Assembly: GCA_003243445.1 (NCBI GenBank)
Contig: QFQQ01000046.1
Location: forward strand, 1-49,719
DNA: 49,719 nucleotides
Source: Citrobacter freundii
GTDB lineage: Bacteria > Bacteroidota > Bacteroidia > Chitinophagales > Chitinophagaceae
Direction of reading: 5' to 3'
In this document: piece by piece, positions 1-7,179 of the stretch
Numbering within the stretch: position 1 is the first letter of the stretch
Layout of the letters: the number at the start of each line of letters is the position of its first letter
Program-made: the position numbers and the translations under genes
Notes under the pieces: generated by a model
The model's input: only the letters and a program-made list of their open reading frames with translations
Databases searched by the model: none
What the model was told of the DNA's origin: nothing

Positions 1-2
1 TT

Positions 3-51
3 ACTTTTTACTTTTTACTTTTTACTTTTTACTTTTTACTTTTTACTTTTT
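3..51. repeat. Seven tandem copies of heptamer ACTTTTT (family A arm)
   Basis: Positions 3-51 are seven exact head-to-tail copies of ACTTTTT. The same word, or its complement AAAAAGT, builds the arms of the inverted repeats at 1796-1880, 3481-3549 and 7074-7179. The window begins here, so a pairing arm to the left cannot be seen. It lies 3' of the leftmost gene on the minus strand, beyond that gene's terminator. Confidence 0.9.
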
Positions 52-54
52 ATT

Positions 55-89
55 CAAAAAAAAAGGTCTGGCATTTTCAGCCAAACCTT
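55..89 (-). terminator. Rho-independent terminator of the DUF3052-like gene
   Basis: On the minus strand a 10-bp stem with one mismatch (63-72 with 80-89, 7-nt loop) is followed by a run of T (plus-strand A run 56-62). It starts 23 nt after the stop codon of the gene ending at 112, so it should end that transcript. Confidence 0.85.
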
Positions 90-111
90 CAATTCATTTT
101 AATCAGAAACC

Positions 112-561
112 TTACTCTGCCACTGCAGTTGCTTGTCTCTTCCTTGCAACAGGAGCATCAACGTCTCCCCTGCTGTCTTCGCCTCTTACAAACCGCATTG
201 CACTCCATACATGGTCCAGTTCGACGCGCTCGATGCTTTCGTAGCCTTCGCATGTCAAACGGTTCCAGCTGCAATCACGATTCAGATCGGTAACGATCTT
301 TGATGTCTGCTTTGGGTAGGCCACCCAGAATTTCGAATCATCTTTCAAAGAGGGCATCACATCCTTCAAAATACCGTTCAACTGATTTTCATTCACTGCA
401 AATACCAATGCAAAATCGATCTTCCGGTTCTTCAGAAGCGGAGTCATGTTTTTGGCGAATGAAAGTTTGCTGAATTGTTTTTCGATTGAGGAGGGCAAAC
501 CCTGGATTAAAAGATTCTTCTCGTCTGCCAGTTGTAACTTTTCAAAAACTGTAGGTAACAT
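112..561 (-). CDS. DUF3052-like small protein
   Basis: Predicted soluble protein of 149 aa with no signal peptide or membrane segment. The central part (LVFAVNENQL, then FWVAYPKQTSK) and the closing HVWSAMRFVR resemble DUF3052-type proteins, which are uncharacterised; this is recalled family resemblance, not a search. The C-terminus is a short basic and Ala-rich tail (ARKRQATAVAE). I chose the ATG at 561 over a TTG at 573 because the product then begins MLPTVFEKL. A TAnnTTTG element lies at 644-651, giving a leader of about 80 nt. A strong terminator follows. It is the last gene of a minus-strand series with the M48 protease upstream, but the terminator at 823-848 makes a separate transcript likely. 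Confidence 0.7.
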   Translation of the reverse strand: MLPTVFEKLQLADEKNLLIQGLPSSIEKQFSKLSFAKNMTPLLKNRKIDFALVFAVNENQLNGILKDVMPSLKDDSKFWVAYPKQTSKIVTDLNRDCSWNRLTCEGYESIERVELDHVWSAMRFVRGEDSRGDVDAPVARKRQATAVAE

Positions 562-643
562 ACTTTGAATCAATTTTTAAGGGGTTTCTGGCAAGGCACC
601 TGTCGGAGATGCTCATTGTCAGCGTTCTCATTTGCAGGGAGTG

Positions 644-651
644 CAAAGATA
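644..651 (-). promoter_or_regulatory. -7 promoter element TATCTTTG
   Basis: The minus strand reads TATCTTTG, an exact match to the Bacteroidota -7 consensus TAnnTTTG, about 80 nt upstream of the start at 561. No clear -33 TTG is visible. Confidence 0.5.
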
Positions 652-822
652 AGCAAAAATGCCATGAATGATAGCCTGAAGGGTAGAAAAATGCCGACTG
701 TGGCGGATTTCAGGGATTTGACACCAGCCAGGCGATGGTTGATGACCGCAATTTCGCCGGGGAGATTGCTTTTTTATCGGTTGAACATTTAGCCGATATA
801 GATACAGTTTATTTTATATAAC

Positions 823-848
823 AAAAAAGCCCCTCCGGATGGAGGGGC
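823..848 (-). terminator. Rho-independent terminator of the M48 protease gene
   Basis: A perfect 8-bp GC-rich stem (829-836 with 841-848, loop GGAT) is followed on the minus strand by TTTTTTG. It lies 86 nt after the stop codon at 934. Confidence 0.9.
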
Positions 849-933
849 ATAAATTCTTTGGTTAGATTTCGATTAAAAGGCCTTTAATTGCCTCATTTGA
901 CCACCGGATATCGATGATCGGACATCACTTATC

Positions 934-1746
934 CTATTTTGAGACAGGTTTATAATATTTGAGCGCCTCCGGCATCAGCTTCTGCAACTGTGCGATCCGG
1001 TTACCTTCACTTGGGTGCGTGCTCAGAAATTCAGGCGGTTTCTGGCCGTTGCTCGCTTTTTCCATGCGCTGCCAGAGAGCGATTGCCTCCTGGGGATTGT
1101 AGCCGGCCATCGCTGCGAATTTAAGGCCCCAATCATCGGCTTCCAGCTCGTTCTTGCGGGAGAAGGGCAGCATTACACCAACTTGTGAACCTGCGCCAAA
1201 AGCCGCCATAAAGAGGTTCTGCGTGGCTGCTGGTTTCTGTGACAACGCCACCTGCAGGCCTGCGCCTACTGCCTGAACACCCATTTGCTGGCTCATACGC
1301 TGGTTCCCGTGTTGTAACAGTGCGTGAGACACCTCATGCCCCATTACCACAGCCAGGGCAGCTTCATTTTGCGTTACCGGCAAAAGACCGCTGTATACAA
1401 CAATCTTCCCACCAGGCATACACCACGCATTCACCGTAGGATCATCCACCAGGTTATATTCCCATTTGTAACCAGCGAGTTTATCGCTCATATTGTTCTG
1501 TTGATAATAAGCATTGACTGCCGCAACAATGCGCTGACCAACACGCCTCACCATTTCAGCATCTTTATTCGCACTGGGTGAAACAACTTTATTGGAAGAA
1601 AGAAACGTCGCATACTCCTGCGTGGCCATTGATTGTAATTCAGATTCCGGTAAAAGAGTGAACTGGCTTTTGCCGGTAAGGGCATTCTGACTGCAGGAAA
1701 TAAAAAGTGCAGCCGCCAAAAATGCAGAAAAAATGATCCGCGTCAT
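934..1746 (-). CDS. M48 family metalloprotease, lipoprotein
   Basis: Zinc metallopeptidase of the M48 family (BepA/LoiP/YggG-like), expected in the periplasm and lipid-anchored. The 270-aa product starts with a lipoprotein signal ending in ALFISC, making Cys18 the lipidated residue. The zinc site is HEVSH (His137, Glu138, His141), and the third ligand is probably Glu202 in NELEADDWG. The end contains FLSTHPSEGNRI, usual in the family. Relatives degrade misfolded envelope proteins or act in outer-membrane protein quality control, so a similar role is inferred. I chose the ATG at 1746 because the TTG at 1770 adds eight residues before the signal peptide. It is preceded by the plsY-associated inverted repeat and followed by its own terminator. 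Confidence 0.9.
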   Translation of the reverse strand: MTRIIFSAFLAAALFISCSQNALTGKSQFTLLPESELQSMATQEYATFLSSNKVVSPSANKDAEMVRRVGQRIVAAVNAYYQQNNMSDKLAGYKWEYNLVDDPTVNAWCMPGGKIVVYSGLLPVTQNEAALAVVMGHEVSHALLQHGNQRMSQQMGVQAVGAGLQVALSQKPAATQNLFMAAFGAGSQVGVMLPFSRKNELEADDWGLKFAAMAGYNPQEAIALWQRMEKASNGQKPPEFLSTHPSEGNRIAQLQKLMPEALKYYKPVSK

Positions 1747-1795
1747 AGTGTTTGTGTTTTTTAATACCAAGCCAATGTTTGTACCAAATTAAGGC

Positions 1796-1880
1796 AAAAT
1801 TAAAAAGTAAAAAGTAACCCCGCTTATCAGCAGGAAGTTTTTCCTTTTGTAAGCGGGGTTACCTTTTACTTTTTAATTTT
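1796..1880 (-). terminator. Long family A inverted repeat at the plsY stop
   Basis: Arms 1796-1826 and 1850-1880 pair over 31 bp with one mismatch; the loop is 23 nt. The inner stem is GC-rich (CCCCGCTTA) and the outer stem is A/T words. The right arm overlaps the plsY stop codon (1879-1881). Read on the minus strand the hairpin ends in a T-rich arm, so it can serve as the plsY terminator. Confidence 0.8.
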
Positions 1881-2538
1881 AATTCATTTCCTGTCTTCTG
1901 CGGGCTCGTCTCCGATCGCGGTGCTTGAGGATCGGTACTTTGCTTTCACTGCCTTTCAATAAACGACCGATATTTTTCTGGTGGGTCAAAACGACCATCA
2001 GTGCGACCGCTATTGCAAACACACGGTAAATATTATTATCAACGTTGAAAACTACAAGGATGAACACGGGAAATGCAACACTGGCAAGTATTGAACTCAA
2101 CGATACGAATCTCGTGAGAAACAATACCAGCAGGAATACCCCTGAACAGGACAATGCCGTCCAAGGTGAAATACCTACTACCAGACCAAATAATGTTGCT
2201 ACGCCTTTACCTCCACGGAAATCAGCCCAGATGGGGAATATATGCCCTATCACTGCTGCGAGACCCAATCCGATCTGGAGGTTTACGAAACGGATATCAC
2301 TATCCGCATAGTCGGGAAGCAACAAAGCAAGCTTAACAGCAAGCATGCCTTTCAGCATATCGGTCACCATTACGATGGTACCCCATTTCGGGCCTAATAC
2401 ACGATACGTGTTTGTAGCACCGGCATTGCCGCTACCATATTCCCTGATATCGATGTTGAAAAAGTACTGGCTGACCCATACAGAAGTGGGTATGGATCCA
2501 ATGAGATAGGCGAGAACTATCATCAATAGTTCATTCAT
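1879..2538 (-). CDS. plsY: Glycerol-3-phosphate acyltransferase PlsY
   Basis: Integral membrane acyltransferase that moves an acyl group from acyl-phosphate to glycerol 3-phosphate, the first step of phospholipid synthesis. At 219 aa it has normal family length. The three conserved PlsY loops are visible: GSIPTS near residues 14-19, GSGNAGATNTYRVLG near 35-49 and GHIFPIWADFRGGKG near 98-112. Several hydrophobic membrane segments alternate with these loops. The C-terminus is a very basic tail (HRDRRRARRRQ). The ATG at 2538 is the natural start, and a TATTTTTG element sits 26 nt upstream. It lies between prmA and the M48 gene on the minus strand. Confidence 0.95.
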   Translation of the reverse strand: MNELLMIVLAYLIGSIPTSVWVSQYFFNIDIREYGSGNAGATNTYRVLGPKWGTIVMVTDMLKGMLAVKLALLLPDYADSDIRFVNLQIGLGLAAVIGHIFPIWADFRGGKGVATLFGLVVGISPWTALSCSGVFLLVLFLTRFVSLSSILASVAFPVFILVVFNVDNNIYRVFAIAVALMVVLTHQKNIGRLLKGSESKVPILKHRDRRRARRRQEMN

Positions 2539-2563
2539 AGAAATTTGGGTTGAAGTTGAGAAC

Positions 2564-2571
2564 CAAAAATA
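2564..2571 (-). promoter_or_regulatory. -7 promoter element TATTTTTG upstream of plsY
   Basis: The minus strand reads TATTTTTG, 26 nt before the plsY ATG. It matches TAnnTTTG exactly. It suggests plsY can be transcribed independently of prmA. Confidence 0.5.
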
Positions 2572-2623
2572 AGAAAAAAACCTGAAGTTGGTAACGTTAA
2601 TTTAACACAATGTACTGGTTTTC

Positions 2624-3439
2624 TTAATATGACACCTTTATACAGAGCCAGTTATGTCTTTCTTTGCGCGAAACGAAAATTAGACCGTATTTTCCACATG
2701 CGTCCATGATATCTGCTTCATCGGTAACCAGTAAGCCGCTTAAAAGAAGCGTTCCGCCCTGCTTTAGATGGGCCTTCAGATCGACCATATTATCCAGGAT
2801 CACATTCTTGTTGATGTTGGCAAGAATGATATCAAAGCTGCCCTCTCCCGCCGCGCTGTCGGCCTTCAGCACCTGGATGATACCAGCATTGTTATTCTCC
2901 ACATTTTCCTGTGCATTCGCAATGCTCCAGTCGTCATTATCCACCGCGATCACCTCGGCTGCGCCCTGTTTTACCGCCAGTATCGCCAACACGCCGGTGC
3001 CAGTACCAAAATCGAATACGCTCTTACCTTTAAAGTCCAGCTCACGCATCTCCTGCATCATCATGAATGTGGTGGCATGATGCCCGGTTCCAAAGCTCAT
3101 CTTCGGTGTGATCACAATTTCTTTTTCAACAGAAGTGACCGGCGCATGAAAGTCTGCGCGCACAGCCACAAAATCGTCCACGATCACGGGATCAAAATTT
3201 GATTCCCATACTGCATTCCAGTTTGTTTCTTCGATAATGGACATTCCGTATGTTATATCATGGGCATCAGCGATCGCATTCAGTTCTTCGAGATCAACTG
3301 CTTCTTCTTTAATATACGCTTTCAACGTATCATCCTCTTCTTCGAAACCTTCAAAGTTTACTTCGTGCAATTGCGCGATCAGCAATTCTGCTTTTGATGA
3401 TGATATTGGACGAAATGTTATCTGCAGGTAATTACCCAT
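2624..3439 (-). CDS. prmA: Ribosomal protein L11 methyltransferase PrmA
   Basis: SAM-dependent methyltransferase that trimethylates ribosomal protein L11 in the cytoplasm. The 271-aa product has the PrmA-specific segment MSFGTGHHATT (about 114-124), the SAM-binding motif DFGTGTGVLAI (about 143-153), the acidic ribose-binding turn AVDNDD and the catalytic-loop motif ILANIN (about 205-210). The N-terminal ~100 residues match the L11-recognition region of the family in position and size. The start is ATG. It is preceded by pnp, from which a long A-word hairpin (3481-3549) separates it. Confidence 0.93.
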   Translation of the reverse strand: MGNYLQITFRPISSSKAELLIAQLHEVNFEGFEEEDDTLKAYIKEEAVDLEELNAIADAHDITYGMSIIEETNWNAVWESNFDPVIVDDFVAVRADFHAPVTSVEKEIVITPKMSFGTGHHATTFMMMQEMRELDFKGKSVFDFGTGTGVLAILAVKQGAAEVIAVDNDDWSIANAQENVENNNAGIIQVLKADSAAGEGSFDIILANINKNVILDNMVDLKAHLKQGGTLLLSGLLVTDEADIMDACGKYGLIFVSRKERHNWLCIKVSY

Positions 3440-3480
3440 AGTTGCTGTTTTCTTCGGTTTGTCAATTCGCTTAAATTAAA

Positions 3481-3549
3481 AAGTCAAAAGTAAAAAGTAA
3501 AAAAACGTTCAGGATGACTGCTCGCTTTTTTACTTTTTACTTTTGACTT
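3481..3549. terminator. Perfect 24-bp family A inverted repeat after pnp
   Basis: Arms 3481-3504 and 3526-3549 are exact complements built from the words AAAAGTC and AAAAGTA, with a loop of about 21 nt. It starts 15 nt after the pnp stop. Because it is A/T-only it would end in T-rich sequence on the minus strand, so a terminator role is plausible. Further AAGTC words extend beyond the right arm. Confidence 0.75.
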
Positions 3550-3563
3550 TTGACTTGTTTATC

Positions 3564-5741
3564 TTATTCCCCTTGTGGAGGTGTTCTCTGCTGATCTTCT
3601 CTTGGCTTCATTTCAGGTTTTGGGATCAGCGCTTTGCGGGAAAGTTTGAACTTACCTGATTTAGGGTCCGTGCCGATCAATTTTACTTTGAACGTATCAC
3701 CTTCCCTTACAATTCCTTCAAGTGTTTCAAGACGTTTCCAGCTGATCTCACTGATGTGAACCAACCCTTGTTTACCAGGGAGGAACTCAACGAATGCGCC
3801 AAAAGGAACAACTGACTTCACTACGGAGTCATATACCTCTCCTACTTCAGGAACGGCAACGATTCCTTTGATCCATGCCTGAGCTTTTTCAACACCTTCT
3901 TTAGCTACGCCGAAGATGCTTACTTCGCCCATATTGTTCACTTCTTCGATATTGATCGTAGTACCTGTCTCACGCTGCATTTCCTGGATCACTTTACCAC
4001 CTGGTCCGATCACTGCACCAATGAACTCGCGGTCGATATAAAGTTTCACCATGCGTGGAGCATGTGGTTTCACTTCGGCACGCGCTTCAGGGATACATTT
4101 ATACATCGCGTCAAGGATATGAAGACGTCCGCGTTTTGCCTGTTGCAATGCTTCAGCCATCACTTCCATTTTCAAACCATCTACTTTGATATCCATCTGA
4201 ACACCGCAGATACCATTGCGTGTACCGGTTACCTTGAAGTCCATATCACCCAGGTGATCTTCATCACCGAGGATATCAGTCAGGATCGCGTATTTATCAC
4301 CTTTGGTGATCAATCCCATTGCAACACCTGAAACGTGTTTAGGGAAAGGAATACCAGCATCCATCAGCGCCAGTGAACCAGCACAAACAGTTGCCATAGA
4401 TGATGAACCGTTTGATTCCAGGATGTCACTTACCACGCGTACTGTATAGGCAAAATCACCCGTAGGCATCATTTGCTTCAGTGAACGCTGTGCAAGGTTA
4501 CCATGCCCTACTTCACGACGGCTCTGACCACGCATCATTTTCACTTCACCTGTAGAGAATGGAGGGAAATTATAATGCAGGAAGAATTTTGAATCATATG
4601 ATTTGGCTGCGCTTTCTACCAGCAGTTCATCGAGTGCGGTACCAAGCGTAACGGTGGTCAGGGATTGTGTTTCACCCCTGGTGAACAAAGAAGCTCCGTG
4701 CGGAGAAGGCAGTACGTCCACTTCCATATCGAGCGGACGAACGTCTTCGAGACCGCGGCCGTCAAGCCTTACTTTCTCATCGAGGATCATATCACGAACC
4801 ACATAATATTGCAGATCGCTGTAGTAAGTAGAAGCGAGTTTCTTTGTCTGATCAGGCAGTGATTCGCCTTCAGGCAATTCGCTTTTCAGGTATTCCATCA
4901 GCTCGTCTTTGATCGCTGCGAACTTGTCGCTGCGCTCATGCTTTGGCAATGCACCTTTGGCTACTTCGTATACTTTTTGTTTGGCAAATGCGTCAACTTT
5001 TGCCTGCAGTGCTTCATCCGTTACAGGTTTTGTATAATCACGTTTACCTGTCACACCTTTCAGGTCGCGCAGTTCCTGCTGTGCTTTGATCTGGATCCGG
5101 ATCGCATCATGAGCAAGCTCGAGCACTTTCACGAGTTCTTCTTCGCTGCATTCTTTTGCTTCACCTTCCACCATCATCAGGTTCTTTTCGGTAGCAGCAA
5201 CGATGAATTCAAGATCGGATTGCTCCAGTTCACCGCGGGAAGGGTTGATGATGTATTCACCATTCACACGTCCCACACGAACTTCTGAAATAACTTCCTT
5301 GATCGGAATATCGGAAACAGCGAGGGCTGCTGATGCGGCGAGGCAAGCCATTGCATCAGGAAGTATGTCAACATCACTGGAGATCAGTGATACCAGTACC
5401 TGCACTTCGCAGAAATAATCATCGGGGAACAATGGACGCAGCGCGCGGTCGATCAGACGGCTGGTCAGGATCTCATAATCATTCAAACGTGCTTCACGTT
5501 TGAAGAATGAACCAGGGATACGTCCCGCAGAAGCGAACTTCTCCTGGTAATCAACGGTGAGAGGGAAAAAGCTTTGGCCTTCTTTAGGCTCTTTGTTTGC
5601 AACCACGGTGGCAAGAATCATGCAATTGCCCATCGAAACGGTAACAGCGCCATCAGCCTGACGGGCCAGACGACCTGTTTCAATCGTAACCATGCGGCCG
5701 CCACCAATATCGAAAGTTTTGCGTATGGGTTGTTGTAACAT
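3564..5741 (-). CDS. pnp: Polyribonucleotide nucleotidyltransferase
   Basis: Phosphorolytic 3'-5' exoribonuclease (PNPase), a core mRNA decay enzyme. The 725-aa product shows the usual order: two RNase PH domains separated by a helical region, then a KH domain (FIGAVIGPGGKVIQEM, with the GxxG loop) and an S1 domain (VVPFGAFVEFLPGKQGLVHI). The ATG at 5741 gives MLQQPIRKTFDIGGGRM, the typical PNPase start; an in-frame ATG 81 nt upstream would add an atypical sequence. The C-terminal tail is Pro/Gln-rich (KPREDQQRTPPQGE). It follows rpsO on the same strand, the widely conserved pair, with a hairpin between them at 5812-5840. Confidence 0.97.
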   Translation of the reverse strand: MLQQPIRKTFDIGGGRMVTIETGRLARQADGAVTVSMGNCMILATVVANKEPKEGQSFFPLTVDYQEKFASAGRIPGSFFKREARLNDYEILTSRLIDRALRPLFPDDYFCEVQVLVSLISSDVDILPDAMACLAASAALAVSDIPIKEVISEVRVGRVNGEYIINPSRGELEQSDLEFIVAATEKNLMMVEGEAKECSEEELVKVLELAHDAIRIQIKAQQELRDLKGVTGKRDYTKPVTDEALQAKVDAFAKQKVYEVAKGALPKHERSDKFAAIKDELMEYLKSELPEGESLPDQTKKLASTYYSDLQYYVVRDMILDEKVRLDGRGLEDVRPLDMEVDVLPSPHGASLFTRGETQSLTTVTLGTALDELLVESAAKSYDSKFFLHYNFPPFSTGEVKMMRGQSRREVGHGNLAQRSLKQMMPTGDFAYTVRVVSDILESNGSSSMATVCAGSLALMDAGIPFPKHVSGVAMGLITKGDKYAILTDILGDEDHLGDMDFKVTGTRNGICGVQMDIKVDGLKMEVMAEALQQAKRGRLHILDAMYKCIPEARAEVKPHAPRMVKLYIDREFIGAVIGPGGKVIQEMQRETGTTINIEEVNNMGEVSIFGVAKEGVEKAQAWIKGIVAVPEVGEVYDSVVKSVVPFGAFVEFLPGKQGLVHISEISWKRLETLEGIVREGDTFKVKLIGTDPKSGKFKLSRKALIPKPEMKPREDQQRTPPQGE

Positions 5742-5811
5742 AAAAATTGGAAAGAATTTGTTGTGAAAAATGGGATCAGAGCACTTAAAAACGATATGCC
5801 TAAAAACAGTT

Positions 5812-5840
5812 ATTCCCAACATCTGAAAGAAGTTGGGAAT
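5812..5840 (-). promoter_or_regulatory. Hairpin between rpsO and pnp
   Basis: A perfect 9-bp inverted repeat (ATTCCCAAC at 5812-5820, GTTGGGAAT at 5832-5840, 11-nt loop) lies in the 190-nt gap. On the minus strand it is followed by AACTGTTTTT, a weak T tract. It could be an rpsO attenuator or an RNA-processing site in the pnp leader, as is known for other bacteria. Confidence 0.55.
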
Positions 5841-5931
5841 AATCGTTATATAGAGAGTCTTGTCCTTGAAAGATCAATAACTCCCAGGCTAAAGACTTAC
5901 CCAACTCCACGAAGGGAGCAACAGTAAGGTC

Positions 5932-6201
5932 TTATTTTCTGATTCCGAGTTTCTCGATCAATTGGCGGTAACCAGTCAGGTTATGCTTTTGCAGATAGTT
6001 CAGCAAACGTTTACGTTTACCAACCAGTTGCATCAGACCGCGGTGAGTAGAGAAGTCTTTTTTGTTTTGTTGAAGGTGACCGCTGATCTGTGCAATACGC
6101 TCAGTCAGTTGTGCAATCTGTCCTTCAATAGAACCTGTATTTGCGGCTGATCCACCAAATTGAGTAAAAATCGTCGCTGTTTTTTCTTTTGTTAGAGGCA
6201 T
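5932..6201 (-). CDS. rpsO: 30S ribosomal protein S15
   Basis: Small-subunit ribosomal protein that binds 16S rRNA early in assembly. The 89-aa product has exact family length, with FGGSAANTGSIEGQIAQLTE and SHLQQNKKDFSTHRGL-type core (here SGHLQQNKKDFSTHRGL) and closing LNYLQKHN. I chose the ATG at 6201 because upstream codons (from 6270) cover a textbook promoter and give no S15 similarity. The promoter at 6257-6288 implies a leader of about 50 nt. pnp follows on the same strand. Confidence 0.97.
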   Translation of the reverse strand: MPLTKEKTATIFTQFGGSAANTGSIEGQIAQLTERIAQISGHLQQNKKDFSTHRGLMQLVGKRKRLLNYLQKHNLTGYRQLIEKLGIRK

Positions 6202-6256
6202 CTTTGATTTTTTTAAAAAGTCATCCGGGTTGTATCCTATTATAATTTTGTGGCGG

Positions 6257-6288
6257 CAAAGGTAAAGCAAGTTGTGTAACTGTCCAAA
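6257..6288 (-). promoter_or_regulatory. rpsO promoter, -33 TTTG and -7 TACCTTTG
   Basis: Reading the minus strand, TTTG (6288-6285) is followed after 20 nt by TACCTTTG (6264-6257). Both elements and the spacing match the Bacteroidota vegetative promoter. It is the best promoter in the window. Confidence 0.8.
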
Positions 6289-6313
6289 TTATTCAAAGAG
6301 CCAGTTTGAGGAA

Positions 6314-6431
6314 CCGATGTTCGATGATAGATGCTCGATGGTCGGCCCAAAAGTATTGAATATCAACCCCCAACATTGGCATAACCAGTTATTTTGTATT
6401 TCGGACATCGAACATCGATCATCGAATATCG
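6314..6431. repeat. Family B inverted repeat (CGATG words) in a divergent gap
   Basis: Left arm about 6314-6345 and right arm about 6402-6431 pair at about 26 of 31 positions. The arms are iterated 7-8-nt words such as CGATGTT, CGATGAT and CGATGGT. It lies between the rpsO promoter and the miaE start, which are divergent, so it cannot be a terminator of either flanking gene. Confidence 0.75.
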
Positions 6432-6466
6432 CGCAAAATTCGGGATCTCCCACCTAATTTCGCACC

Positions 6467-7075
6467 ATGGAACTATCCCAGGACACCAAAAACATTCTCG
6501 GCCTCCAGCTCCCGACCGACCCAAGGTGGACCAATCTTGCGGAAAAATCGATGGAGGAGATCCTGACCGATCATGCTTTTTGTGAGCAGAAAGCCGCAAC
6601 GACCTGTATCAGCCTGATCACGAAATACAGCGATAAAGAAAAACTCGTAAAAGAACTGGCGCCGATCGTGACCGAGGAATGGGGACATTTCAGACTGGTG
6701 CTGGCGGAATTGCATAAACGGAAGCTGAAACTCGGCAAACAGCGGAAAGACCTTTATGTGAACAAACTCGTCGAATTCCAGGTAAAGGGAGGCGACTGGC
6801 AGGATCTGTTCCTGGATCGCCTGCTGACCATGGCCTTGATAGAAGCACGCAGCTGCGAACGCTTTAAACGCCTCAGCGAAGGCCTGGAAGACGAATATCT
6901 CCGAAACTTTTACCGCCGCTTCATGGAAAGCGAAGCCGGTCACTATACACTGTTCATCGATCTTGCTGAAACTTATATCGACAAAGAGAAAGTACGAAAG
7001 AGATGGAAAGAATGGCTGGAATATGAAGCGGAAGTCATGAATACAATGGAAGTCCGCGGAGACAGGATTCATTAA
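6467..7075 (+). CDS. miaE: tRNA-(ms2io6A)-hydroxylase MiaE
   Basis: Carboxylate-bridged diiron oxygenase of the MiaE family, which hydroxylates the isopentenyl side chain of ms2i6A37 in tRNAs reading UNN codons. The 202-aa protein is nearly all helical. Candidate iron ligands are Glu40 (HAFCEQKAA), Glu71 and His74 in EEWGH, Glu126 (ALIEARSCERF) and Glu156 and His159 in ESEAGH, spaced as in ferritin-like diiron proteins. The ATG at 6467 follows a near-match promoter element (TAATTTCG) by only 7 nt. It is convergent with galK; the whole gap between the two stop codons is a perfect inverted repeat. Confidence 0.9.
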   Translation: MELSQDTKNILGLQLPTDPRWTNLAEKSMEEILTDHAFCEQKAATTCISLITKYSDKEKLVKELAPIVTEEWGHFRLVLAELHKRKLKLGKQRKDLYVNKLVEFQVKGGDWQDLFLDRLLTMALIEARSCERFKRLSEGLEDEYLRNFYRRFMESEAGHYTLFIDLAETYIDKEKVRKRWKEWLEYEAEVMNTMEVRGDRIH

Positions 7076-7179
7076 GTCAAAAGTCAAAATTAAAAAGTAA
7101 AAATATCAGGCACGAGAGTCGAAGATCTTTTCGATCATGGTACCTGATATTTTTACTTTTTAATTTTGACTTTTGACTT
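7074..7179. terminator. Perfect 37-bp family A inverted repeat between convergent genes
   Basis: Arms 7074-7110 and 7143-7179 are exact reverse complements (37 of 37) around a 32-nt loop. The arms are heptad words AAAAGTC, AAAATTA and AAAAGTA plus the inner ATATCAGG. The element overlaps the miaE stop codon and abuts the galK stop codon, so it fills the gap. It should act as a bidirectional terminator. Confidence 0.85.

Larger units (their letters stand above)
562..933. other. Gap of 372 bases, no gene
   Basis: Apart from the -7 element at 644-651 and the terminator at 823-848 I see nothing in it. A 75-codon plus-strand frame at 565-792 has no domain character and crosses the promoter region. 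A lone fragment of the CGATG word family lies at about 908-926. Confidence 0.7.

Noticed and set aside
565..792. 75-codon plus-strand frame
   Set aside because: Crosses a promoter element and has no domain, start context or codon pattern that suggests a gene.
6473..7087. 204-codon minus-strand frame opposite miaE
   Set aside because: Shadow of miaE, with all the recognisable motifs on the plus strand.
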